NCBI GenBank assembly: GCA_012838355.1
Contig: DUPJ01000046.1
Coordinates: forward strand, 1 to 41,150
Direction of reading: 5' to 3'
DNA length: 41,150 bases
Source of the DNA: Clostridiaceae bacterium
GTDB lineage: Bacteria; Bacillota; Clostridia; Saccharofermentanales; DTU023
Positions 1 to 8,719 of this stretch are shown one piece after another. Made by a program: the position numbers and the translations under genes. The stretch's first letter is position 1. Each line of letters opens with the position of its first letter. The notes beneath the pieces were generated by a model. It worked only from the letters and a program-made list of their open reading frames with translations. It had not been told where the DNA came from and ran no database searches.

Positions 1-110
1 CCAGTGTAAAATTAAGGCGAGTCATTCTTGCTTTCCTCCACTTGATTGTTTTTTCTCTAAACCAAGTTTAACGGAGAAAGTGAGATGACTCACTCTTTTG
101 CTTTTACACC
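1..110 (-). mobile_element. Possible end of an insertion sequence: 5' end of a transposase-like ORF (MTRLNFTL..., start codon at 23-25) running off the window, with upstream leader and GTGTAAAA terminus
   Basis: Minus strand: SD GGAGG (35-39), ATG at 25..23, then ACTCGCCTTAATTTTACACTGG = MTRLNFTL. The N-terminus resembles IS256-group transposases. GGTGTAAAAGC at 110..100 may be a terminal repeat. Only 8 codons are visible. Confidence 0.35.
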
Positions 111-201
111 ATTATCGGGACACTATCTGCTGATAATTCGAGCTGAGTTAGTGCTTACGCTTTTCTATTGCGCGCCGCGGCATTCATGCCTGAATACACA
201 A

Positions 202-230
202 CCGGCCGGAGACGATTTGTCTCCGGCCGG
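202..230 (-). terminator. Strong hairpin downstream of the sugar-binding protein gene
   Basis: CCGGCCGGAGAC-GATTT-GTCTCCGGCCGG, 12-bp perfect stem with 5-nt loop, placed after the stop codon at 258. The T-tract is weak. Confidence 0.6.
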
Positions 231-257
231 CATTGTGTCCAATCTGGACGAATCATT

Positions 258-1292
258 TTAGCTCTGAAGATACTCGTCCACATTATCCTTGGTGACCAGG
301 ACAAACGGAATCATCGTCAGTTTTTCAGGTGTTTCGCCTTCGAGACTCTGCAGAATCGCGTCGATGCCGCCGGAAATCTGGCCGACACCGTCCTGAAGGA
401 TGGTAGCGCCCATCTCGCCGTCTTTGACCATCTGGAGCGGACCTTGGTTGCCGTCAACGCCGACGCACACGATATCGCTGCGGTCTGCATTGTTGGCAGC
501 TTTCTGAGCCGCTGAAGACATGTCGTCATTGTCACAGATAATCGCAACCAGCTCTTCGCCGTGTTTGCTGATCTGGTCTGAGGCAACGTCGGACGCTTTG
601 TTCGCCTGCCAATCGCAGGGGAAGTCGCCGGTCGATTCGAACTTGTCGTTTGCATCCATAATCTTGGCAATACCTTCACCGCGCTGGATTTGAGCTGAGT
701 TTCCGATCACGCCCTGACAGTGTGCATATTTGCCGCCGTCCGGTACCTGATCGATTACCCAGTTCGCAAGCATCTCACCGGCCTGCACGTCATCAGATCC
801 GACATAGCACATCGCAAGTTCGCTGGTGCTGGCGGTCATGGAATTCACGACGATAACCTCGATGCCTGCTTCAACCATGTTTTTAAGCGCCGGGTCAGAG
901 CCTGCGGCTTCAGCCGGCAGTATGATGACGTAGTCGCACTTCTTGGAAACACACTCAGAAGCGCGGTCAACCTGTTTGGCAGGGTCAGTTTCACCGTCCA
1001 GAATCCCAGTCCATTCATCAATTGTTTTGTCTGCGACAAGCTCATCGAATTTTGTCTTTGCGTAATCATTGATCGGTGCATGGAAGGGGTCCGTAATGTT
1101 CTTCGAGATGTAGCCTACGATGATTTTGCCATCTCCGTTGACGTCCCCCGTTCTTCCAGCCTCAGCCGCTTCGCTCGTGGTTTCGGCCGGTTCCGGTTCG
1201 CTCGTTGTTTCAGCCGGTTCCTCTTTAGCACAGGAAACGAGACTGAATACCATGATGAGCGCCAATGCCAGTGCGATCCATCTTTTTTTCAT
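258..1292 (-). CDS. Sugar ABC transporter substrate-binding lipoprotein (periplasmic-binding-protein-like, Rbs type)
   Basis: MKKRWIALALALIMVFSLVSC lipobox, acidic/Thr linker, then a PBP domain (VGYISKNITDPFHAPINDYAK...). Start trimmed to the internal MKK. Adjacent to ABC permease and ATPase. Confidence 0.9.
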   Translation of the reverse strand: MKKRWIALALALIMVFSLVSCAKEEPAETTSEPEPAETTSEAAEAGRTGDVNGDGKIIVGYISKNITDPFHAPINDYAKTKFDELVADKTIDEWTGILDGETDPAKQVDRASECVSKKCDYVIILPAEAAGSDPALKNMVEAGIEVIVVNSMTASTSELAMCYVGSDDVQAGEMLANWVIDQVPDGGKYAHCQGVIGNSAQIQRGEGIAKIMDANDKFESTGDFPCDWQANKASDVASDQISKHGEELVAIICDNDDMSSAAQKAANNADRSDIVCVGVDGNQGPLQMVKDGEMGATILQDGVGQISGGIDAILQSLEGETPEKLTMIPFVLVTKDNVDEYLQS

Positions 1293-1376
1293 GTTCTTCC
1301 TCCTATCTCTCACCTTCCGGTGAGACAACAATCTTTCAGATTGTCATTACCTCATTAAAACGGCTTACTCAGATTG

Positions 1377-2345
1377 TTAAGCATTCTTGCGCTTCATGAA
1401 CATATCCATCAGGACGGCCAGAATAATGACCATACCCTTGGTCATGGGCTGGAAGTACGACTGAATGCCAATAAGATTCATGCCGTTGTAAATAAAGCCG
1501 ATGATGAATATGCCCATCAAGACACCGGGGATCGTCGCCTCGCCGCCGGCAAAAGACGTACCGCCAATAACGCAGGCTGCGATGGCATCAGTCTCATAAC
1601 CCACACCGATATTCGATTGCGCCGAGCCCGTCTTCGCGGCCATGATGACCCCGGCAAGGCCTGCCATCAATCCGCTGATCATATAGACGGTGGTCTTTAC
1701 CCAGTAATGGTTCACGCCGGAAGCAATTGCCGCATTCTCATTGCCGCCGACCGCAAATATGTAGCGGCCAAGCTTGGTCCAATGCAAGATCAGGTAGGCG
1801 GCAACGGTAGCCACGGTAAGATAAAGAATCGGAAACGGTATGCCCAGCAGTTTCATGTTGTAGACATCCGTAATAAACGTACTTTGCAGTGGAATCGATT
1901 GACCGCCGCTGATAATCTGCGCAAGTCCCCTGATGATCAATTGACTCGACAGCGTGACGACAAACGGAAACATATGGAACCGTGAAATCAGGATACCGTT
2001 CAAGAAACCGAGAAAGGTACTCACCAGCACGGCAATGATTATTGCCAGCAGCGCATTCATGCCCTGCTTTGTGATGAGCTGTCCCAGTACGCAGCTGACC
2101 AGGGCTAATTGAGCACCTACCGACAGATCAATACCACCTGTGGTAATTACGAGACACATACCGAATGAGATCAGCCCGTTGATCGACACTTGAGTCGCAA
2201 CATTCAAAAAGTTGGTGCCCGTGCGGAAGCTCGGTTCCAGAATGCCGATAATCAGCATTAAGAACAACAGGACAATACCGATGCCGTATTTCCCAAGAAG
2301 CATGCGTGCTTTCACTTGCTTACTCGTTGTCATACCTAAAACCAT
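1377..2345 (-). CDS. Sugar ABC transporter permease (RbsC/BPD_transp_2 type)
   Basis: Multi-TM protein with LISFGMCLVITTGGIDLSVGAQLAL and AIAACVIGGTSFAGGEATIPGVLMG motifs. Confidence 0.93.
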   Translation of the reverse strand: MVLGMTTSKQVKARMLLGKYGIGIVLLFLMLIIGILEPSFRTGTNFLNVATQVSINGLISFGMCLVITTGGIDLSVGAQLALVSCVLGQLITKQGMNALLAIIIAVLVSTFLGFLNGILISRFHMFPFVVTLSSQLIIRGLAQIISGGQSIPLQSTFITDVYNMKLLGIPFPILYLTVATVAAYLILHWTKLGRYIFAVGGNENAAIASGVNHYWVKTTVYMISGLMAGLAGVIMAAKTGSAQSNIGVGYETDAIAACVIGGTSFAGGEATIPGVLMGIFIIGFIYNGMNLIGIQSYFQPMTKGMVIILAVLMDMFMKRKNA

Positions 2346-2359
2346 AATTCCATGTCTCC

Positions 2360-3868
2360 TTATGCACCGAACTCTTTTTGCAAAATATCTTCTTGCGTGA
2401 TTTTTCCGGACAGAATGTCTGCCCGCATAATTTCGCCGATCAGTTTACCTTCGCAGTACACAAGCACGCGGTCACTCATTCCCATGATCTCCGGCAGTTC
2501 CGACGAGATCATGATGATGGCCATGCCTTCCGCCGCAAACTTGCTCATCAGCGCGTGCAGCTCTGCTTTCGCACCGACGTCAACGCCGCGCGTCGGTTCA
2601 TCGAGAATCAGCACTTTCGGCTGCGACATGATCCATTTGCCGACGACAACCTTCTGCTGGTTACCGCCGCTCAGGGAGTAAACAGTATCCTCCAGCGACC
2701 GGCATTTGACGGTGACCATTTTCGCGATGTCGCCGCCTTCTTTTGCCTCGCGTTTCTTATTAAGAAAAAGCTTCGGCTGAGAGGCCCGGAGATTAGGCAG
2801 AGAAATATTCTCCAGCACGGAGCGGTGCAGGCACAGGCCGTAATTCTTTCTATCTTCATTAACCATGCCGATGCCAAGCTCAATGGCCGCACGCGGAGAC
2901 GGTATTTTCACTTCCTCGCCTTCCAGATAAATCGTTCCGGAAGCAAGCGGATCCAACCCGAACAATGCCTTCATCGACTCGCTTCGTCCCGAGCCGACTA
3001 GCCCCGTCAAACCGACAATCTCGCCCTTCCTCACAGAAAATGAGATATCCGAAAAACCTTTTCCGCTTAAATTCTCTACTCGAATGGCTTCATCCCCGAT
3101 CGGGCAATCGACCTTTGGAAACACACTTTCAACCGAGCGTCCTACCATCAAGGAAATCAACTGATCCTGCGTCACGTCACCGATTTCGTAGTAACCGACA
3201 TACCTGCCGTCCCGGAAAATCGATACCTCATCGCACACTTCAAATATTTCTTCCATCCGGTGCGAAATGTAAATGATCGCGACGCCCTTCGCTCTCAGTT
3301 CACGGATGACCTTGAACAGCCGTTCGGTCTCAGTATTGTCAAGCGACGATGTCGGCTCATCCATGATGATGATATTCGCCTGATAGGAAACGGCTTTGAT
3401 GATTTCCACCATCTGGCATTGCGCGATCGTCAGTTCACCCATCAGCGTCGTTGCTTTTTTATTGAAGCCGAAGTCATCAAGTATACGCTGCGCTTCTTCG
3501 TTCTGTTTTTTCTTGCTCAAGAAAATGCCGCTGACGAACTCGCGGTGCAAGAAGATCGAATCAGCGATGGAAAGAAACGGCTCAATGTTCAGCTCCTGAT
3601 AAATCATGGAGATGCCTTTGCCGAGTGCTTCGGATGTACTGCGGGCCATATACGGTTCTCCGTTGTACAGCATAGTCCCGCGATCGATTTTGTACATGCC
3701 GATGATGCACTTCATTAAGGTCGACTTGCCGGCACCGTTTTCGCCAAGCAGTGCATGTACAGACCCGGGCTTGACCTGAAGCTGGACATCCTGCAGCGCC
3801 TGCGTACCGCCGAATGCCTTGTAAACACCGGAACACTCAAAGATGAGATTTTTATCCTGCTCGCTCAC
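2360..3868 (-). CDS. Sugar ABC transporter ATP-binding protein with two ATPase domains (RbsA/MglA type)
   Basis: Walker A GENGAGKSTLMK, two ABC domains, LSGGNQQKVVVGKW signature, LILDEPTRGVDVGAK. Start set to GTG (VSEQDKN...) preceded by AAGGAG; the ATG in the ORF track would overlap rpiR. Confidence 0.92.
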   Translation of the reverse strand: MSEQDKNLIFECSGVYKAFGGTQALQDVQLQVKPGSVHALLGENGAGKSTLMKCIIGMYKIDRGTMLYNGEPYMARSTSEALGKGISMIYQELNIEPFLSIADSIFLHREFVSGIFLSKKKQNEEAQRILDDFGFNKKATTLMGELTIAQCQMVEIIKAVSYQANIIIMDEPTSSLDNTETERLFKVIRELRAKGVAIIYISHRMEEIFEVCDEVSIFRDGRYVGYYEIGDVTQDQLISLMVGRSVESVFPKVDCPIGDEAIRVENLSGKGFSDISFSVRKGEIVGLTGLVGSGRSESMKALFGLDPLASGTIYLEGEEVKIPSPRAAIELGIGMVNEDRKNYGLCLHRSVLENISLPNLRASQPKLFLNKKREAKEGGDIAKMVTVKCRSLEDTVYSLSGGNQQKVVVGKWIMSQPKVLILDEPTRGVDVGAKAELHALMSKFAAEGMAIIMISSELPEIMGMSDRVLVYCEGKLIGEIMRADILSGKITQEDILQKEFGA

Positions 3869-3882
3869 ATCTATGGTCTCCT

Positions 3883-4698
3883 TCAAACCTTCGTAGTGGA
3901 TATCATCAGATCCATGTCTTTGCCTGCACCGCTCTCGGTCTGGCAAAACAATCCGAAGACAAGCGCATCAATGATGGCGTACTCGCTGATATGGGTGGAA
4001 ACACCTGGATTGCATTGAAGCTCCACGATGCCTTCACCCACAAGCGCAATATCGGCAAGCTTGCTGAGCGGAGCGTGCGGCGTGCCGCAAATAAGCAATC
4101 GTTTTGCCTTCCGCTCCTTTGCCAGTTCAAACATCTGAATGACACTAAGCGAATCCCCGCCATGGCTGATCCCGATGACGAGATCGCTTGCCGTAGCCAG
4201 ATTCACATTCTTTATATTGCCTTCCATATGCGAATCAGCAAATGCGCGCTTGCCCAACCGTGACAGCCTGAAGGCAAACTCCTGAGCAAGCGGGATCGTA
4301 TTGCCCGTGGCAACGACATAAATCAGGGTACTGGAGGTAATCAGCTGCTGCGCCGCTTCGAGCTGTGTCTCGGTCACCTGGCTGCTCAGATTTTTTATCA
4401 CTTCGCTCAGACGGCCGAAAATCGACTCGTTCGCTCCCTCCGCTCCTTTGAAAGACAGCTGACTTTTGTTCAAACCGATTTCATTTGCGAGTTTCAGCCG
4501 GAATTGCGAATAGCCCTCACAGTCAATTTTTCGGCACAAACGCAACACCGTCGCTTCGCTGACGCCGCTCTGATCGGCAAGCTCGGTGATTACCATCGAT
4601 ACGGCCTTTTCCGGTTCAGACAGAATCAAGTCGGCAACCCGCCGTTCCGCCTTATAAAAACCGGAGTACCGCTTTTTTATCGTATTCAGTAACTGCAT
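3883..4698 (-). CDS. MurR/RpiR-family transcriptional regulator (HTH_6 + SIS domain)
   Basis: YKAERRVADLILSEPEKAVSMVITELADQSGVSEATVLRLCRKIDCEGYSQFRLKLA HTH, followed by a SIS domain (VVATGNTIPLAQEFAFRLSRLGK). Confidence 0.9.
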   Translation of the reverse strand: MQLLNTIKKRYSGFYKAERRVADLILSEPEKAVSMVITELADQSGVSEATVLRLCRKIDCEGYSQFRLKLANEIGLNKSQLSFKGAEGANESIFGRLSEVIKNLSSQVTETQLEAAQQLITSSTLIYVVATGNTIPLAQEFAFRLSRLGKRAFADSHMEGNIKNVNLATASDLVIGISHGGDSLSVIQMFELAKERKAKRLLICGTPHAPLSKLADIALVGEGIVELQCNPGVSTHISEYAIIDALVFGLFCQTESGAGKDMDLMISTTKV

Positions 4699-6035
4699 GC
4701 GTGCTCCTCGCGGCGGATCACATGCTGCTGCCGCCACAATCCTGTCTGCATGCCTGCCGCAAAGCAGTCACCCAAGCCGATCGTCGCTTTCGGCAAGCCG
4801 ATATCGCGTGCAGGCACAGCCACAAATTGTTCCGCTTCGCAATCCTGCATCTTCTCGACCAGCCTGACACCTTCGGCACTCAAAGGGAAATCGGCGTAAT
4901 TCAGGCAATCTTCAGGTGTCGCATACCGATCGTACGCCGCCTTGGCACCGGCCAGCGTGTTCCCCATGATCAGCGCATCCCGGTATGCCGGATCGTTCGT
5001 ATCAACGCCCGACAGCGCGGAAAACGTCCTCATATGCAAACAAATGGCCGGCACCTTCAGCTTGTGTCTCAGCCAGGTCAGACGCGCCGGCAGATCGGGT
5101 GCACGGTGGCACGGTTCGCCCATGAACATACTCAGTTCATCTTCATTAATGCCCAGGATATCGATTTGCGGCGACAGGCATTCAACCGCCAGATGCATCA
5201 CATCGCGCGAGGCGTAATGCGCCAGCTCAAAATACACGGGCAGATCTGGATTTTTACGCCGAAGCCGCGCAAAATGTTCAAGCAGCAAAGACGCCACCTT
5301 CCGCAAAACCGTTTCGTCAACAATCAGATGCAAGCCGGAAATGCTATAGGTGAGAATATGCTCCGCTTCTTTCTCGCAATAAGAAAAAAAGTCTCCGTTA
5401 ATCGGCGGATCCGCGTGAATGGTGTCGTCATCAAGGATCAGGCGATTAGACTTCGGAATCGTAAAACTGCCGTTGGCCCAGGAAACGGTGTCACCGGCGT
5501 CAAACTGCCAGATATAATGCCGTGCATTGAACTCACAGTCGACTGCGCGAGCAACCGGCACGCGTTGCTGATGGCATATCGTATCGATGCGCTCGTGATC
5601 GAGCAGCGCCTGCACGTCCTTGCTTGAATCGGTCAGATGAACGAGTACCGGGTAGGTAAAATGACCGAGCGCCGCTGCACTCTGTGCTCCGGTCCCGCCC
5701 AGCGCGTTTTTCGCTTTAAATTCTTGTTTCAGAAACTGCAGGGCATCGTCACTCAGAATCGCTGCACCGCCGCCTTCACCCCGCTCCATGTAATAGAGGA
5801 ACGTTTGAATCAGCGCCTCGACCGAGAAAATTGTCTGTTCCGGCTGGAAAGGTGTCCCGTCGGCAAATGATTTATCGGCAAGAAATTGTGAGAAGCGCGC
5901 CGCATTCCATTCCATAACGAGATCAACGTTACTCTGCAGCGCGCAGGCAAAAAAGCGCGGCCCAGCGGAAAGCATCTGCGCATCGTTATGGCTTCGCTCA
6001 ATAACTGCACGATACTGATCCTGCTGATGCTTCAT
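4686..6035 (-). CDS. ADP-dependent phosphofructokinase/glucokinase-family (ADP_PFK_GK-like) sugar kinase
   Basis: NALGGTGAQSAAAL, VYFELAHYASRDVMHLAVECLSPQIDILGINEDEL (resembles the HxE...GxNExEL segment of ADP-dependent kinases), C-terminal GLGDCFAAGMQ. Confidence 0.7.
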   Translation of the reverse strand: MKHQQDQYRAVIERSHNDAQMLSAGPRFFACALQSNVDLVMEWNAARFSQFLADKSFADGTPFQPEQTIFSVEALIQTFLYYMERGEGGGAAILSDDALQFLKQEFKAKNALGGTGAQSAAALGHFTYPVLVHLTDSSKDVQALLDHERIDTICHQQRVPVARAVDCEFNARHYIWQFDAGDTVSWANGSFTIPKSNRLILDDDTIHADPPINGDFFSYCEKEAEHILTYSISGLHLIVDETVLRKVASLLLEHFARLRRKNPDLPVYFELAHYASRDVMHLAVECLSPQIDILGINEDELSMFMGEPCHRAPDLPARLTWLRHKLKVPAICLHMRTFSALSGVDTNDPAYRDALIMGNTLAGAKAAYDRYATPEDCLNYADFPLSAEGVRLVEKMQDCEAEQFVAVPARDIGLPKATIGLGDCFAAGMQTGLWRQQHVIRREEHACSY

Positions 6036-6064
6036 ACGCTCTCCACGAAAATTATTGTTGTTTC

Positions 6065-6093
6065 ATGCTAACGGATACCCGCATGCGTGTCAA
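6065..6093 (-). promoter_or_regulatory. Sigma-A-type promoter directly upstream of the ADP-dependent kinase gene
   Basis: Minus strand TTGACA (6093..6088), 17-bp spacer, TAGCAT (6070..6065). The -35 lies inside the inverted repeat TGTCAA-N8-TTGACA (6088-6107). Confidence 0.6.
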
Positions 6094-6266
6094 CATTTTT
6101 ATTGACAGCTTGTTATATTTACAGCCCCCGCGCTTCGCATAAGTTGTGCGTTTTGCGACCTGGCGCGCAGCGAAACGATTACGAAAATACATCCCGCTTG
6201 TAAATTGCTGCACCGCCAATTCCGCAATAAACGGCTGGACAATAGTTTTTTTTCCAAAAACGTCAA

Positions 6267-7763
6267 TTACTCGATGCTTTTGTCTCTCATCAACTGTTTG
6301 TTTTGTTTATAGAGTTCTTTGAAGCCATCGTACATGCGGTCGTATACGTCTCGGTTCATGTCATTCGGCTCAACCGCATGCTTGCTTCGCTTCACGTATT
6401 GTCCGGCGGCATCGGAAAACGACGAGAAATATCCGTGCGCAACGGCAGCCGTCATGGCCGCGCCAAGCGCCGCCTGCTCTTTGGTTTCCGAGATATAGAT
6501 CGGAAGATTAAATATGTCGGCTTGTATTTGCAGCCACAGCAAACTGGCCGCCCCTCCCCCGGAGGCAACAACAAAATCAGGGTGCACATCAATTTCGCTC
6601 AGGCAATTCAGACTGTCTTTCAGCGAAAATGCCACGCCCTCCATCACACTTCGGATCAGCGCGGGCTGGTCATGCTTCATGCGCAGACCGAAGAACATGC
6701 CGCTTGCCAGCGGATCGGCATGCGGCGTGCGTTCACCCACCAGATATGGCAGAAAAACCAATCCGTCCGAACCAGGTTTCGCCTGTTCAGCCAATAGATT
6801 CATCTGATCGTAGCTGCTCAGCTTCAGGATGTTGTTTTTCAGCCACCTCAGCGATTGCCCCGCAGCCAGCGTTGCACCGAGAAAATACCAGGAGTCTGCC
6901 TGCTGAAAGCAGAATGTATGCGCGCCGGTGCCCGCATGCATTCTGAAGGAATCAAGAACTGAAAGCACTTGGCCGCCCGTCCCGATTGTCACCGATACAG
7001 GACCACGCTGCATGATTCCATTGCCCAATGCCTGCATCACCTGATCGCTTCCTCCGTAATAAACGGTGCAATCGGGTGCAAGCCCCAATTCCCGGGCAAC
7101 ATCAGGCAAGACCGTTCCGGCCGGATCTGCCGGCAAATGCACAGCAGGAAAAATGGCCGGATTCAAATTGCAATGGTCGATGATGAAATCACTCCAGCGG
7201 CCGTGTTCAACATCGAATGCACCGGTACTCGACGCGTCGGTCTGTTCCGTCGCCAGGCTGCCGGTCAGCCGATAACGCAGGTAATCCTTCGGACAGCATA
7301 TGGTGCGCACGTCCTTGTAGAGATGCGGTTCATTCTCCGCCATCCAAATCAATGAGGCGAGCGCAAATCCGGCAAACAACCGGTTTCCGGTATGCGCGGT
7401 GAACAGGCGGCGATTGTCATCCGTGTTGAAACGGGCGACGACATCTTTGGAACGCTGATCGCACCAGATGATCGCCGGCCGCACCGCCCGTCCGTCTGCC
7501 CCCATGGGGACGAGACCGTGCATCTGTCCGGAAAAACTGATCGCTGCAATCTCACGGGGATCGACGTTTGCGTCCTGAATGACGCGTCGCACGGCGTGCT
7601 TCAGCGCCTGCCACCACTCCTCGACATCTTGTTCCGCCCAGCCGATGTGCGGTATCGCGTAGACATAGTCGGCATGCGCGACAAACACAGCATTGCTTTT
7701 TACATGCATCAGCAAGCACTTAAGCCCGGATGTTCCGAGATCGACGCCCAATACATACGACAT
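6267..7763 (-). CDS. xylB: FGGY-family carbohydrate kinase, xylulokinase-like
   Basis: MSYVLGVDLGTSGLKCLLM, ISFSGQMHGLVPMGADGRAVRPAIIWCDQRS, GGGAASLLWLQIQADIF. Start trimmed to MSYVLG. Confidence 0.88.
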   Translation of the reverse strand: MSYVLGVDLGTSGLKCLLMHVKSNAVFVAHADYVYAIPHIGWAEQDVEEWWQALKHAVRRVIQDANVDPREIAAISFSGQMHGLVPMGADGRAVRPAIIWCDQRSKDVVARFNTDDNRRLFTAHTGNRLFAGFALASLIWMAENEPHLYKDVRTICCPKDYLRYRLTGSLATEQTDASSTGAFDVEHGRWSDFIIDHCNLNPAIFPAVHLPADPAGTVLPDVARELGLAPDCTVYYGGSDQVMQALGNGIMQRGPVSVTIGTGGQVLSVLDSFRMHAGTGAHTFCFQQADSWYFLGATLAAGQSLRWLKNNILKLSSYDQMNLLAEQAKPGSDGLVFLPYLVGERTPHADPLASGMFFGLRMKHDQPALIRSVMEGVAFSLKDSLNCLSEIDVHPDFVVASGGGAASLLWLQIQADIFNLPIYISETKEQAALGAAMTAAVAHGYFSSFSDAAGQYVKRSKHAVEPNDMNRDVYDRMYDGFKELYKQNKQLMRDKSIE

Positions 7764-7801
7764 GACGCTTGTCCACCTCCGCACACCGAATACTTTCGGC
7801 C

Positions 7802-8719
7802 TTAACTCAAATGACCGCCTCTTTGCATAATCACCTGCGCAGCGACTTCGGCTCCGCGCCGGCACGCCGCTTCGACAGCCTCGCTTTGCATGATGCCTGT
7901 GATGAATCCCGCCACGAATCCGTCTCCGGCGCCCGTTGTATCGACCGGCGTTTCTGTGACAAGCGCCGGCACATGCCCTGACTTGCCGGCATATTGGTAA
8001 TAACAGCCGTTTTCACCGCGCTTGATCACGACCTGAGATACGCCGGCTTGCAAAAATGCACGCGCAGCTTCCTCATAGTCATTGGCTGAGGCCAGCGCAC
8101 ATGCTTCCGCTTCACTCGGCAAAAAATAATCGAGCAACGGCCAAATATCCGCATAATCGCTTAGCTCGCTGAAATCCCCGAGCAGGGTGTCGGCAACGGT
8201 GACAAGCCCATAGCGTTTTGCTTCGCTTAACAGATTATGCACGAATGCTGAATTGTCCAGAGGCGGAAAGCCGATGCTGCCGAGCGACAGCACGCCGAAA
8301 GCATGCCAATCCAGTGTCGCCGGCAAGACGAGCACACCCGCTTCCGGCTTTGTACTGGTAAATGTGCGTTCACCGTTTTGCTGCAGCTGCACAATGCTGA
8401 TCGTCAAATCGTCCTGAAGCAAGTTCCCAAGGGAATGCGCAGGAATACGGAGCGACGCCAGGTAGTTTTTCACAAAATCGTTCAGCATGCCTTGCCCATG
8501 AAGATAGGCAAGTTCCGGTTCATAGCCCAGAAATTGCAAATCCAGCGCTTGATTGCAGGCGTCTCCGCCTAAGTTCATTTCAATGTGGCTGGCGTATTGA
8601 AGGTCCGACACATTCGCTCGTGACATGTCGGGCATTTCCACCGCCACGTCAACACAGAGCAATCCGACACACAAAATACGCTTCTTCACTGTCTTATCCC
8701 GCCAGACCTTGCACCGCAA
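7802..8719 (-). CDS. PfkB (ribokinase)-family carbohydrate kinase
   Basis: NLGGDACNQALDLQFLG N-terminal motif and DTTGAGDGFVAGFITG C-terminal PfkB signature. Likely TTG start overlapping the upstream aldolase stop (TGATTG). Confidence 0.88.
   Translation of the reverse strand: MRCKVWRDKTVKKRILCVGLLCVDVAVEMPDMSRANVSDLQYASHIEMNLGGDACNQALDLQFLGYEPELAYLHGQGMLNDFVKNYLASLRIPAHSLGNLLQDDLTISIVQLQQNGERTFTSTKPEAGVLVLPATLDWHAFGVLSLGSIGFPPLDNSAFVHNLLSEAKRYGLVTVADTLLGDFSELSDYADIWPLLDYFLPSEAEACALASANDYEEAARAFLQAGVSQVVIKRGENGCYYQYAGKSGHVPALVTETPVDTTGAGDGFVAGFITGIMQSEAVEAACRRGAEVAAQVIMQRGGHLS

Noticed and set aside
6160-6190. Possible CcpA cre site (GCGAAACGATTACG) upstream of the ADP-kinase gene
   Set aside because: Core matches partly, but both outer positions deviate from the cre consensus (TGWAANCGNTNWCA); too weak to call.
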